Below, in pieces: positions 1 to 8,478 of a stretch of DNA of 64,000 nt (position 1 is the stretch's first letter; every line of letters starts with the position of its first letter). The stretch is taken from contig JAHDWA010000017.1 of assembly GCA_023382535.1 (NCBI GenBank), positions 1 to 64,000 of the forward strand, in the 5' to 3' direction. The notes beneath the pieces were generated by a model that saw only the letters and a program-made list of their open reading frames with translations, was not told the DNA's origin and searched no databases. The translations under genes and the position numbers were made by a program. The DNA comes from Anaerolineae bacterium (GTDB taxonomy: Bacteria; Chloroflexota; Anaerolineae; 4572-78; J111).

Positions 1-809
1 TCGAGGCTTTTCTGACCCACCTGGCCGTAGACCAGCGCGTCGCTGCCTCCACCCAGGATCAAGCCCTCTCCGCCGTGCTGTTCCTTTATCGTGAAGTGCT
101 CCGTCAAGAACTCCTCTACCCCATTGACGCCGTCCGGGCCAAACAGCCCACCCATCTGCCGACGGTTCTGTCCAAAGCCGAAGTCAGCCGCTTGTTGAGC
201 CACCTGTCCGATCCCTACGAGTTAATGGCTAAACTGCTCTACGGCTGCGGCCTGCGCCTGATGGAATGTGTTCGCCTGCGGGTCAAAGATGTGGATTTTG
301 CCCAGCATCAAATCCTCATTCGTTCCGGCAAAGGCCAAAAAGACCGGGACACTCTGCTGCCTGACAGCCTGATCGCACCCCTCCAGCGCCAGCTTCGCTA
401 TGCCAAAGCGCTGCACCAGAATGACCTGGAACGAGACTACGGCCAGGTTTACTTACCTTTTGCCCTGGAGCGCAAATACCCCAACGCCAACCGCGACTGG
501 GGCTGGCAGTACGTTTTTCCCTCCCACAAACTTTCCCTCGACCCGCGCACCGGCCAGATGCGCCGCCACCACGTAGATGAAACCGGCCTGCAAAAAGCAG
601 TCAAGGCCGCGGCCAGGGCTGCCAGAATTGATAAACCGGTCGGCTGCCATACCTTGCGCCATTCATTCGCGACCCACTTATTGGAAGCGGGCTATGATAT
701 TCGGACCATCCAGGAACTCCTCGGTCACAAGAGTGTGCAGACGACCATGATCTACACTCACGTCATCAAGCGCGGCGGCCTCGCCGTCCGCAGCCCGCTG
801 GATGGTTAA
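1..809 (+). CDS. intI: Integron-type tyrosine recombinase (IntI-like), 5' end cut by window edge
   Basis: The reading frame is open from base 3 at the left edge, so the GTG at 75 is probably internal and the gene starts outside the window. The visible part has the tail of the SAM-like core-binding domain and the whole catalytic domain. The catalytic Arg lies in GCGLRLME (near base 255), the His-x-x-Arg box in HTLRHSF (648-668) and the Tyr nucleophile in MIYTHV (codon 753-755). Between them is an extra segment with ERKYPNA, DPRTG and RRHHV; this insertion and the ending VRSPLDG are characteristic of integron integrases and separate them from XerC/XerD. Known role of the family: recombination of attI with attC sites of gene cassettes. 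In known integrons the cassette array lies upstream of intI, here beyond coordinate 1. I saw no convincing attC site downstream. Family assignment is firm; activity is not tested. Confidence 0.88.
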   Translation, partial: EAFLTHLAVDQRVAASTQDQALSAVLFLYREVLRQELLYPIDAVRAKQPTHLPTVLSKAEVSRLLSHLSDPYELMAKLLYGCGLRLMECVRLRVKDVDFAQHQILIRSGKGQKDRDTLLPDSLIAPLQRQLRYAKALHQNDLERDYGQVYLPFALERKYPNANRDWGWQYVFPSHKLSLDPRTGQMRRHHVDETGLQKAVKAAARAARIDKPVGCHTLRHSFATHLLEAGYDIRTIQELLGHKSVQTTMIYTHVIKRGGLAVRSPLDG

Positions 810-887
810 ATACCAACAGACCCCGGTCAGTCCATCAGAAGCCAAATCTGTAAATCCTGTCCAATTATTATTTCCGATAAACTCTTG

Positions 888-896
888 TGCTATAAT
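888..896 (+). promoter_or_regulatory. Extended -10 promoter for the protease-hydrolase gene
   Basis: TG-C-TATAAT is a perfect -10 hexamer with the extended TG motif, 45 bases before the ATG at 942. No good -35 hexamer is seen, as is usual for extended -10 promoters. It separates this gene from the integrase upstream. Confidence 0.5.
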
Positions 897-941
897 GGAC
901 TCATCCAGTTGGTTTCCCATTATAGAAAGGGGGCTTGAATT

Positions 942-3380
942 ATGGCCAAAACATTGCCGCCGGGCCTTGTTAAAATTCCGGGTGTGGCCACTTTTGTCGC
1001 CAATGCCGTGCCGGACCCGTTCGACGAGCGGGATCTGGAGTACCGCCCCCGCCTTGAACCGCTCCCGCCGATCCTTGACCAGCGGGACGAGACCGAAAAA
1101 CGGGTGGTGCTCCTGCAAAAGGGCAACTCCTGTACCGGCCACGCCGTCGCGGCCGTGGTCAATACCATCCTGGCCCGCATGGTCCGCGCCGGACAAAACG
1201 GCCGCGGCGAAGAAGTTCCTCCGGTCGATACCTCCCTGCCCCGGGTCAGCCCCTACATGCTCTACTACCTGGCCCGCCGCTACGACGAATTTCAGGGTGA
1301 AGAGGACATCGGCTCGTCCCTGCGCGGCGTCTTCAAAGGCTGGTTCTATCACGGCGTGGTCCTGGAGGAAGATTGGCCTGACCTCACTCCGGCCTTTGTG
1401 CCCGACCTGGAAGACCCGCTCTTTATCGAAAAGTCCCGCGACCGGCCCCTGGGTGCCTTCTACCGGGTCAATCCCTACCGGCTGGACGACATGCAGTCGG
1501 CCATCAGCGAGCTGAAAGGCATTGCCGTCTCGGCGGCCATTCACGACGGCTGGATTCAGCCGACCGTCGTCAAGCGCGGCTCCGATACGATGTACGTTAT
1601 TTCCCGCTCGACCAATGCCGCCGCCCTGGGCGGCCATGCCTTTGCCCTGGTTGGCTACAACGAAGTCGGCTTCCTGGTGCAAAACTCGTGGGGACCGAAG
1701 TGGGGCAAGGGCGGTTTTGCCACCCTGCCCTACGAAGATTGGCTGGACTCGGCCTATGACGCCTGGGTGGCTCGCCCCGGCGTGCCCCGCACCCCCTTTG
1801 CCTTCGGACGCAAACGGACCGCGGTCGCCACGGGCGGCGGGATGGCCACCGCGCCCGACATTGATAAGCGCCGGCTGGCCGTCCACGTGGTCAATACCGG
1901 CAATGACGGCCTGCTTTCAACCACCGGCCAGTTCGTCAGCACCCCGCTCCAAGTTGAGAAAATCTTTGCTCACATGGAACGCTGGCACGACTTCTGGCTG
2001 AGAGACGATCCCAAGTTTAAACGCCACATTGTCTTGTATGCCCACGGCGGCATGATCAGCGAGCGCAACGGGCTGGTCGGCGCCCAGCGCGACCTCAACT
2101 GGTGGCTCAACAATCGCATCTATCCGCTCTACTTTGCCTGGCAGAGCGGCCCGGCTGAAACCCTGCTCAACCAACTGGTTGACCTGGCCAAAAACAAGCT
2201 GCCCTTTGGTGGCCTCGGCTTCGACCTGATGGAGCAGTTTGACCGCTGGGTGGAAAAGCTGGCCCGCTCGACCCTGCGCTGGATGTGGACCGAAATGAAG
2301 GAAAATGCCCGCTCCGCTTCGGCGGCGATCAGGAAAAACGCGCTGGCCCACGTCCAGTGGCCGCCTGAGGAGTCGGCCCAGCCGCGCATGGCCAAACTGC
2401 CGGGGGCCTCGCTGACCGTCACCCGGCTGGCCCGCTATATCCAGCAGCACGGCGCGGACAACGTCAACCTGCATCTGGTCGGCCACAGCGCCGGTTCAAT
2501 CTTTCACGCGGCCCTGCTGCAGCGCCTGGTCGAGGCCGGGCTGAAGGTCGAGTCCATGGCCCTGCTCGCCCCGGCTATCCGCATGGACGAATTCCAGCGG
2601 GATATTCTGCCCCACGTCGGGCCGGGTAAAAGCGTGGCCCGTTTGGCTGTTTTTGATCTAAGCGACAAGCAGGAGCTGGACGATGCCCTGCCGCCCGGCA
2701 ATACGGGGCTTAAGGTGTATCACAAATCCCTGCTCTACCTGGTTTCGCGCGGGCTGGAACCGGCTCCGGGCAGCAATATCTTTGAAGTACCCCTGCTGGG
2801 CATGCAGCGCTACTTTGACCTACCCCTCAACGGGCGAGCCAAAGCGACCGTCCAGACTGCCATCGAGAAAGTGCGGGGCGAAACGATTTTCTCCCCGTCG
2901 TCCAATCCGGCCGACAGCCGCTCCGAGGCGGCGGGCCACGTGGATTTCGACGACGACATTTCGACCATGACCTCTGTCCTGATGCGCGCCCTGGGGGTTA
3001 ACAAGCTGCAGCCGGAATACACCTACAAGCCCTATGCCCCGCTCAACCTGGCGGACCAGGTCCCTTCCCTGGACGAGCCGGCCGCCGAGCCAGTCCCCGC
3101 CGAACCCGCTGCCTTCACCCCGGCCGTAGCCGTCCAGCCGCCCGGCGAAATGCCCCTGGCCGAAACCGCCCCGGTCCAGCTAGAACAGCCGGCCCCGCCG
3201 CCCCAGCCGCAGGAGGTGCCTATCGAGGTGGCCGTGGCCCCTCGCTCCGGCAGCCCGGTGCTGGACATCCTTCAATCCTACGGCTGGAACGAGGTCGAAG
3301 CTGAGCCGGCGAAGGAAGAGGTTGAGGCTAAGGCTAAAGAGAAGAAAGGCAGCCGTAAGAGAGGGAAAAAGTCACAATAG
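942..3380 (+). CDS. Papain-like (C1A) cysteine protease fused to an alpha/beta hydrolase
   Basis: 812 residues. The ATG at 942 follows a purine-rich GAAAGGGGG ribosome site. Residues about 45-290 form a C1A peptidase-like domain: Cys64 in QKGNSCTGHA, His232 in GGHAF and Asn248 in VQNSWGPKWG give a complete Cys-His-Asn triad. Residues about 360-640 look like an alpha/beta hydrolase, with AHGGM near residue 368 and a nucleophile elbow GHSAGS (Ser516). The last ~130 residues are Pro/Ala/Glu-rich and end in a Lys/Arg-rich tail, probably disordered. No signal peptide or membrane segment is evident, so the protein may be cytoplasmic. The family relations are established ones; the combined role (a protease and lipase/esterase in one chain) is inference, and the substrate is unknown. 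It has its own promoter and stands alone between the integrase and a hairpin array. Confidence 0.75.
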   Translation: MAKTLPPGLVKIPGVATFVANAVPDPFDERDLEYRPRLEPLPPILDQRDETEKRVVLLQKGNSCTGHAVAAVVNTILARMVRAGQNGRGEEVPPVDTSLPRVSPYMLYYLARRYDEFQGEEDIGSSLRGVFKGWFYHGVVLEEDWPDLTPAFVPDLEDPLFIEKSRDRPLGAFYRVNPYRLDDMQSAISELKGIAVSAAIHDGWIQPTVVKRGSDTMYVISRSTNAAALGGHAFALVGYNEVGFLVQNSWGPKWGKGGFATLPYEDWLDSAYDAWVARPGVPRTPFAFGRKRTAVATGGGMATAPDIDKRRLAVHVVNTGNDGLLSTTGQFVSTPLQVEKIFAHMERWHDFWLRDDPKFKRHIVLYAHGGMISERNGLVGAQRDLNWWLNNRIYPLYFAWQSGPAETLLNQLVDLAKNKLPFGGLGFDLMEQFDRWVEKLARSTLRWMWTEMKENARSASAAIRKNALAHVQWPPEESAQPRMAKLPGASLTVTRLARYIQQHGADNVNLHLVGHSAGSIFHAALLQRLVEAGLKVESMALLAPAIRMDEFQRDILPHVGPGKSVARLAVFDLSDKQELDDALPPGNTGLKVYHKSLLYLVSRGLEPAPGSNIFEVPLLGMQRYFDLPLNGRAKATVQTAIEKVRGETIFSPSSNPADSRSEAAGHVDFDDDISTMTSVLMRALGVNKLQPEYTYKPYAPLNLADQVPSLDEPAAEPVPAEPAAFTPAVAVQPPGEMPLAETAPVQLEQPAPPPQPQEVPIEVAVAPRSGSPVLDILQSYGWNEVEAEPAKEEVEAKAKEKKGSRKRGKKSQ

Positions 3381-3430
3381 AGAGTATTTCGGTAATTGGT
3401 CAAACACTTCCGGGTATCTACCCTGGCCCG

Positions 3431-3539
3431 CCCGGAAATGAATTTCCGGGCTATAAAACAGCGCCGGATGAATCCGGCTAGAATATTTAGCCCCATTCAT
3501 GGGGCGCCGTAGGATAGCCCGGCGAGTTCATCGCCGGGC
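3431..3539. repeat. Array of four hairpins with different stems and a common TGAA/TTCA loop
   Basis: Four perfect hairpins follow the stop of the protease gene: stems 3431-3438/3443-3450 (8 bp, loop TGAA), 3463-3468/3473-3478 (6 bp, loop TGAA), 3490-3495/3500-3505 (6 bp, loop TTCA) and 3517-3525/3531-3539 (9 bp, loop GTTCA). Each stem is different, yet all loops are TGAA or its complement. The array fills most of the 188-base gap between two convergent genes. It could act as a bidirectional terminator, but its build is unlike an ordinary one. A similar array lies at 36781-36909. Confidence 0.75.
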
Positions 3540-3568
3540 GGATGCCGGGTAACAAGGATCGAATGCTC

Positions 3569-4285
3569 TCACAGTAAAACGACTGCTGCCGCCAGCTTCT
3601 CCTTGACCTCGGCCAGCCAGGCGGCAAACTCCTTTAACTGCTCCGGCGGCAGGCGGTTGATGAGCTTGACCAGTTCGGTTTTCAGGTGCGTCCGCAGCAG
3701 GTCGGTTTCGTCAAGGTAGACCCCGCCCGTTTCATCCTCAAACTCGGCCAGGGTTGCCCAGCTTGTCTGGCAGGCCTCGTTGAGGCACATGACCCCTTCG
3801 TTCAGTTGAACGGCGCGCTGGCCGCAGCGGGGGCAGACAAAGGAGCCAGGTTCAACGGGGGCGGCTTGAAGCTCTCTCACCACCGTTTCCACGTGCCTGG
3901 CCGTGATTCTGCCCTCGGGCGCCGTCTCGACGGCCCTTTGCCAGGCCTGGCGCTGGAGTTCCACCTCCAGCTTGGCCAGGGGGCGGGCCTGGGCTTCGTT
4001 AACCGGGAGGGGAATATTCCCGCTTGAAAGTTCCACCAGGGGAGAGCTTTTTAAATTTTCGACCACCTCGGCCGCGTCCATCAACTGGTAGATCCGGCTT
4101 TTCCGTAAGTCCCAGCGCTCCTGGCAGTATTCCTCGAAGGTGGCATACCGCTGCCGGTACAGGCGGGAGTTGCGAATCTCCATCAGGGCGTTGCCGACCT
4201 CGATGAAAGTTTGCAGGCCCCGCTCGATCACCGTTTCCAGTTCGACCAGCCGCCCGGCTTCACTTGTGCTTAAATAGTCTGTCAT
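3569..4285 (-). CDS. Plasmid/phage-like protein with zinc ribbon, function unknown
   Basis: 238 residues. The ATG at 4285 is preceded by GGAGTGAACG. The N-terminal third (residues ~10-75) is helical and contains IERGLQTFIEVGNAL, then RYATFEEYCQERW and RKSRIYQLMDAA, a combination seen in plasmid- and phage-borne regulators of the ParB/DUF3102 type. The middle holds a four-cysteine zinc ribbon: CPRCG followed about 13 residues later by CLNEAC. The C-terminus is a helical, Leu/Lys-rich segment. Known relatives are poorly characterised; DNA binding is inferred from the zinc ribbon and the helix-turn-helix-like region. Its place near an integron integrase fits accessory DNA. I would not name a function. 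Confidence 0.6.
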   Translation of the reverse strand: MTDYLSTSEAGRLVELETVIERGLQTFIEVGNALMEIRNSRLYRQRYATFEEYCQERWDLRKSRIYQLMDAAEVVENLKSSPLVELSSGNIPLPVNEAQARPLAKLEVELQRQAWQRAVETAPEGRITARHVETVVRELQAAPVEPGSFVCPRCGQRAVQLNEGVMCLNEACQTSWATLAEFEDETGGVYLDETDLLRTHLKTELVKLINRLPPEQLKEFAAWLAEVKEKLAAAVVLL

Positions 4286-4409
4286 CGTTCACTCCACTTC
4301 AAAAGCGGCCCTATCAGGGGGTGGTTGCCAAGTAAGTGCTGGAGTCTCAAAGCTCAGCTTTGGACGCCGAAACCATCACTTGCAATTTTACCACTATCTC
4401 CTCCCAAAT

Positions 4410-4437
4410 TTGACAACGCCGCTTAACTCCCCATAAT
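4410..4437 (+). promoter_or_regulatory. Sigma-70 promoter for the FAD oxidase gene
   Basis: A perfect -35 TTGACA (4410-4415), a 16-base spacer and -10 CATAAT (4432-4437, five of six) lie 65 bases before the ATG at 4502, in the divergent gap between the zinc-ribbon gene and the oxidase. Confidence 0.6.
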
Positions 4438-4501
4438 TGCAGCATTCTTTTGATCGAGCTGCGCGCCAGATATTTTAGCCTCTTCTAACAGGACTGAAGC
4501 A

Positions 4502-6106
4502 ATGAAACGACCCTCTAAAATTTACACCGGCCTGATTGCGGCGGCGTTGGCCGCCGCCCTGTTTTTTACCGGGCAGAAAGTTAACGAGTATGCGGCCGAC
4601 CCGGCCGGCGAAAAGGACTGTCCCCCTTTGTTCCCCGAAGCGCTGGGCGACCCCACCAAGCCCAACAAGATTGAACTTCAGGCCTACCCAGACGGCCTGC
4701 CCTGGGCGCAGAAAGGGGGGGCCATCAATGATGCCAGTTGCCTCAACAAAACGTATGTCTACGGCATGGTCCGGGTAAATACGGTTGACGACATCCGCCA
4801 GGCCCTGCTGTTTGCCAGAGAAAATAACTTAAAGGTTTCGATGGCCGGAGTGAGGCACAGTATGGGCGGGCACGCTTTCTTTAGAGATGCCCTGGTGCTG
4901 GATATGACCGGCTTCAACCAGATGTCGCTGGACGAGGAACAGAAAATCCTCACCGTGCAAAGCGGGGCGACCTGGCACGATATTCAAAATTATCTGCACC
5001 CGGCCTATGCCGTGAAGGCCATGCAGTCCTCCGATATTTTTAGCGTCGGCGGTTCGATCTCGGTTAACGCGCACGGGATGGACCACCGGACCGGCGCTGT
5101 GGGTAAGACCCTGCGGGCGATGCGCCTCATGCTGCCCGACGGTTCGATCCAGGAATTGAGCCGCAGCCAGAACCCGGAGCTTTTTAAGCTGGTCCTCGGC
5201 GGCTATGGCCTGTTTGGGGTTATTCTGGATGTGGAGGTGGAGGTCACAGATAACGTTCTTTACACGCCGGGGCGGCAGGTGCTTGATTACCGGGAGTTTC
5301 CCCGCCTCTTTGCCGAAAAGTTGGTTAAGGATGAAAAGTTAGGCTTAATGTATGCCCACTTATCCACCGCCTCCCCCTCCCTTTTGCAGGAAATGCTGCT
5401 TTACACCTATGAACAAACCGACGCGCCCGAAACCGGCATCCCGCCCTTAACCGAGGTCGCCAGCACCAGGCTGCGCCGCTTTGTGCTTAACTTTTCCAAG
5501 CAGGGCGACCTGCCCATGCGGCTAAAGTGGTTTGCCGAGAAGCACATCGAACCCAGGCTGGAAAGCTGTGAAGTGAGTCGAAACCAGGCGATGACGGACG
5601 GCGAAGCCTGCCTGGTTTCAAGAAACCAGCCCATGCACGACTCGGTGAAATACCTTAAAAACAATTTAAAGAACGAAACTGATATTTTGCAGGAATATTA
5701 CGTTCCCCACGATCAACTGGTCACTTTTATTGACGGCTTGCGCGGAATTATAACTCAAAACGGCACCAATCTGCTCAATGCCTCGGTAAGAGTTGTACAT
5801 CAGGAAGACAATTTTTTAAACTACGCCCCGGCCGACATGTTTGCGGTGGTTTTATACATCAACCAGAACACCACGCCCGGAGACAACGAAACCATGCGCC
5901 GGATGACCCAACAAACGATTGATCTGGCCCTCAGTCTTAACGGAACTTTCTTCTTGCCCTACCAGCTCTACTACACCCCGCAGCAGCTTCAACAGGCTTA
6001 CCCCAACATCAAGGATTTCTTTGCGGCCAAGAAGCGTTACGATCCTGAGCTTGTTTTTACCAACACCTTTTACGAAAAATACGCTCCCCTGTTTGAAAAT
6101 CAGTAA
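4502..6106 (+). CDS. FAD-binding oxidase/dehydrogenase of the VAO (GlcD-like) family, membrane-anchored or exported
   Basis: 534 residues. The ATG at 4502 follows AGGACTGAAGCA. A hydrophobic stretch at residues 8-24 is a signal peptide or anchor without a lipobox. Residues ~85-265 match the PCMH-type FAD-binding fold: VNTVDDIRQAL, AGVRHSMGGHAFF (the flavin-contact loop with candidate His), LTVQSGATW, and VGGSISVNAHG followed by LGGYGLFGVI. The C-terminal half is the substrate-cap region, ending in a segment with YDPELVFTNTFYEKY, as in sugar-lactone and alcohol oxidases. The substrate cannot be read from sequence; aldonolactone or alcohol oxidation is typical of the family. It converges on the next gene with a 7-base overlap of the two 3' ends. 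Confidence 0.75.
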   Translation: MKRPSKIYTGLIAAALAAALFFTGQKVNEYAADPAGEKDCPPLFPEALGDPTKPNKIELQAYPDGLPWAQKGGAINDASCLNKTYVYGMVRVNTVDDIRQALLFARENNLKVSMAGVRHSMGGHAFFRDALVLDMTGFNQMSLDEEQKILTVQSGATWHDIQNYLHPAYAVKAMQSSDIFSVGGSISVNAHGMDHRTGAVGKTLRAMRLMLPDGSIQELSRSQNPELFKLVLGGYGLFGVILDVEVEVTDNVLYTPGRQVLDYREFPRLFAEKLVKDEKLGLMYAHLSTASPSLLQEMLLYTYEQTDAPETGIPPLTEVASTRLRRFVLNFSKQGDLPMRLKWFAEKHIEPRLESCEVSRNQAMTDGEACLVSRNQPMHDSVKYLKNNLKNETDILQEYYVPHDQLVTFIDGLRGIITQNGTNLLNASVRVVHQEDNFLNYAPADMFAVVLYINQNTTPGDNETMRRMTQQTIDLALSLNGTFFLPYQLYYTPQQLQQAYPNIKDFFAAKKRYDPELVFTNTFYEKYAPLFENQ

Positions 6107-7215
6107 TCGTAAAGGTGTTCCAGCTTGACCCCCTGGTTTTCCAAATCCTTCAAGATCAGGTGCAGCGAAGCGACCGGCGCTTTGACCGCCACCCGTTTAA
6201 GCTGCGGCTGGCTGAGGATGGGCAGCGCAAATAAGAACTCCCCGGCCTCTAGGTTGTAAGCCCAATCAGCCGGGGTGATGGCCGTGATTAAGATGTCGTC
6301 GTTGCCGGCAATTTCAACAAACTGGACTCCCTGCCGGGTCAATTGGGGCGCCAGTTGGGTAAAGGCCTCGTAGCGGGGCACGGCGATGATGGCTTCCTGG
6401 GGATTGAGGGGTTTGACCAGCCGGATTTGAGGCTCCTGGGCCAGCAGCGCTTCAGAAATGCCCCTGGCCCAGGCCTGGATTTCCAAATTCTCCGGGGCGT
6501 AAGCGGCCTGGGTGCCGCCCTTAATGAGCCAGCTATAAATGGCTTTGCCCCCGTATTCCAGGCTCAGGGCAAATTTACGTTCCCATTTACGGACGATATT
6601 GGGTCCCCACAGGCTCGTCTCCGTCCACAGCCCGGTCAGCTTCTCGCCAAAGGGAAATTCATACCAGGGAATAGTGTGGATGAAATCGCCATACTCCTGG
6701 GCTACCTGGCGGGCATAGACCTCCTCCGGGGTCAGGGCGTCGGGGCTGAGCCACTCTGCGGCCCGGCCCAGCGTCATTTCGTAAAGGCCCTTGGCGATGT
6801 TTTCCAGCGTAAAACTGGTGCCAATCACCACCAGCGAGAGATGGTAGCCGGAATTAAACGGATAGACCTCGCGCGTAACCGCGCAGACCTCGTAGTAACT
6901 CTGCCAAAATTGCCCGATCGCCCCGAAATAGGGAAACTGGCTGGACCGCCTGTTTTTGATAAAAGCCGCATACTCGTCGGCGCTGTAAACAATATACCAC
7001 TCCGGCAGGGTCAGATAAGTCTGGTCTTCGGGGCGGCTGTAACCGCTCAAATCCGCGGTTGTTTTCTGTCTTTCCGCCGAGGCCGCCGGGACCACCGGCG
7101 TCACGCTGGCCCAGGGCCTGCATTCTGCGGCGACACCCGCGAGCGGGATCAGGATAATCACCAGGATTATCAAGAAACCCAGGCTGACAACCCGCCAGAA
7201 GAGCTTCTTAGACAT
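6100..7215 (-). CDS. Conserved membrane-anchored protein of unknown function
   Basis: 371 residues from the ATG at 7213-7215. A start further upstream (7260) is possible but would put a Gly-rich tail before the anchor; the chosen ATG overlaps the stop of the preceding gene by eight bases, a usual coupling arrangement. A single hydrophobic helix follows (residues ~7-26), after which the chain is probably extracytoplasmic. The rest is rich in Tyr and Trp with motifs such as LTLPEWYIVYSADEYA, FWQSYYEVC and WYEFPFGEKL. I recognise no domain. It is last in a three-gene operon after a NUDIX hydrolase and a DUF4383-like protein and is convergent with the FAD oxidase. Confidence 0.6.
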   Translation of the reverse strand: MSKKLFWRVVSLGFLIILVIILIPLAGVAAECRPWASVTPVVPAASAERQKTTADLSGYSRPEDQTYLTLPEWYIVYSADEYAAFIKNRRSSQFPYFGAIGQFWQSYYEVCAVTREVYPFNSGYHLSLVVIGTSFTLENIAKGLYEMTLGRAAEWLSPDALTPEEVYARQVAQEYGDFIHTIPWYEFPFGEKLTGLWTETSLWGPNIVRKWERKFALSLEYGGKAIYSWLIKGGTQAAYAPENLEIQAWARGISEALLAQEPQIRLVKPLNPQEAIIAVPRYEAFTQLAPQLTRQGVQFVEIAGNDDILITAITPADWAYNLEAGEFLFALPILSQPQLKRVAVKAPVASLHLILKDLENQGVKLEHLYDY

Positions 7216-7639
7216 CGGCGGTCCACTTCCGGCTCCACCCAAATCCCACCCACACGGCAATCCCCCCGATCAGGATGTGAGGCAGGTTGGCCGCCAGGCG
7301 AGTCCAAAAATTAAGCGGGGTACTTCCGAAGAGAAAAATGCCGCCATCCAGGTAGCTTTGCCCAAAGATAAGGCCGATTATTCCATCAAGGCCATAGAGA
7401 ATTCCAAAAACTCTAAAGTAGAAGATGGCGGCGCGGGTTGAAACCCAGCCGGCAATCGCCGCCCACAACCCGGAGGCAAAGTGCAGGGCGTTATCATAAA
7501 AATCCAGGGTAAACAGGCCGAACAATTGGCCGCTGGCATTGGTCAGCCCCGGAATAGCCCCCATAAATGCGATAAAAAAGAACATGATCGCATACACCCA
7601 GGCCACCAAGCGAATAGGATTTATTTCTGATAATTTCAT
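7208..7639 (-). CDS. Small four-helix membrane protein, DUF4383-like
   Basis: 143 residues, ATG at 7639 after GGGAGAAGAGAT. Four hydrophobic segments are visible: residues ~10-30, 50-72, 75-95 and 112-135. The segment GLFTLDFYDNALHFASGLW matches the hallmark of DUF4383 proteins, where a conserved 'N-x-x-H-x-x-x-G' follows the first helix. The role of that family is unknown. Its start overlaps the NUDIX gene stop by four bases (ATGA), and its stop overlaps the start of the next gene by eight bases, so the three genes are almost certainly co-translated. Confidence 0.65.
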   Translation of the reverse strand: MKLSEINPIRLVAWVYAIMFFFIAFMGAIPGLTNASGQLFGLFTLDFYDNALHFASGLWAAIAGWVSTRAAIFYFRVFGILYGLDGIIGLIFGQSYLDGGIFLFGSTPLNFWTRLAANLPHILIGGIAVWVGFGWSRKWTADV

Positions 7640-8259
7640 ATCTCTTCTCCCAAGGATGGATTTAACGCCTCGTAGGTTACCTGGTGCGCTATTGCCCTAA
7701 AAATACCCCAATCTTGAAAAGGGCCGGTCAACGCCCGCAGGTGGTGAACCACAGGTAACAATTCAGCCACCGGCACAGCCTTGAAGTGGGTAATCCGCTC
7801 GCCGGGGTCGGTGGGGTGGGGCTGGCCGGCGACGGGCCGGGTTAAAAAAACGTAGGAGGCAAAGGGCAGCGTGCCTTCAGCAGCAGTCAAGGTGTAAGTA
7901 ATGACCGCCAGGCAGCGGTCAATCTTCACGGTAAAGCCCGTTTCCTCTTTCACCTCCCGCAGCAGCGATTTGTCGGGTTTCTCGCCGGGGTCAATTCCGC
8001 CGGTCATCAGCCGGTAGACGCCTTCCGGGTAAAAATCTTTGGTATGCAGCCAAACATGGCCCTGCTCATTCGGTATGACCATGACCACCTCACCCCGGCG
8101 GGGCTTCTTTTGGGTCATCTTGAACATCATGTCCAGCATAACCTGCGTCGTCACCGCCAGGCCCAGGTAATGACGCCGAAACGGGCCAAATTTTTTCTGC
8201 AACCGTTTCAGTTGCTTTTCATTATAGACTTCGTTAAAAAAGGGGTCTGTGAGGATCAT
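7636..8259 (-). CDS. NUDIX hydrolase
   Basis: 207 residues. The NUDIX box is complete: G-x5-E-x7-REVKEE-x-G-F, beginning at GGIDPGE. The three acidic residues in REVKEE bind the catalytic metal in this superfamily, which cleaves nucleoside diphosphates linked to another group. The region before it carries a beta strand with VVMVIPNEQGHVWLH, and after it come the usual strands with AVITYTL. About 60 extra N-terminal residues containing a Lys-rich helix are not part of the core fold. The substrate is unknown. It is the first gene of the overlapping three-gene operon. Confidence 0.85.
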   Translation of the reverse strand: MILTDPFFNEVYNEKQLKRLQKKFGPFRRHYLGLAVTTQVMLDMMFKMTQKKPRRGEVVMVIPNEQGHVWLHTKDFYPEGVYRLMTGGIDPGEKPDKSLLREVKEETGFTVKIDRCLAVITYTLTAAEGTLPFASYVFLTRPVAGQPHPTDPGERITHFKAVPVAELLPVVHHLRALTGPFQDWGIFRAIAHQVTYEALNPSLGEEI

Positions 8260-8318
8260 TATAATTTGATTTTACTTAGGAAACAAGCTTGTCATAAAGT
8301 AAATCAAGCTGCCACTAT

Positions 8319-8417
8319 CTGCGAAAAATCATCCTGAGTGCCGAAGGCATATCGAAGGGTGATTTTTCGCAGCACCCCTCGATACGTCCTTCGCTTTGCT
8401 CAGGACTACTCGGGATG
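8319..8417. repeat. Palindromic repeat element between convergently spaced minus-strand genes
   Basis: Two 17-base arms (8319-8335 and 8356-8372, one mismatch) form a hairpin. They are followed at 8375-8417 by a degenerate second palindrome containing CCTTCG, CTCAGGA and ACTACTCGGG. The words TCCTGAGT and TATCGAAGGG inside it are typical of a palindromic repeat seen between genes in many bacterial genomes. It fills the 219-base gap between the NUDIX operon and the solute-binding lipoprotein gene. Confidence 0.55.
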
Positions 8418-8478
8418 CGGCGCCGAAGGTAGATAGGTAACAAAGTAGCAAAAATTGCTTTGCTGCCCTGCACCTCTG

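Noticed and set aside
810..941. Possible attC site downstream of the integrase
   Set aside because: The gap has no paired RYYYAAC/GTTRRRY core sites with a foldable centre; it contains only the promoter of the next gene.
678..1886. Open reading frame of 402 codons on the minus strand
   Set aside because: It overlaps the end of the integrase and the protease domain on the other strand. The translated product has no recognisable fold.
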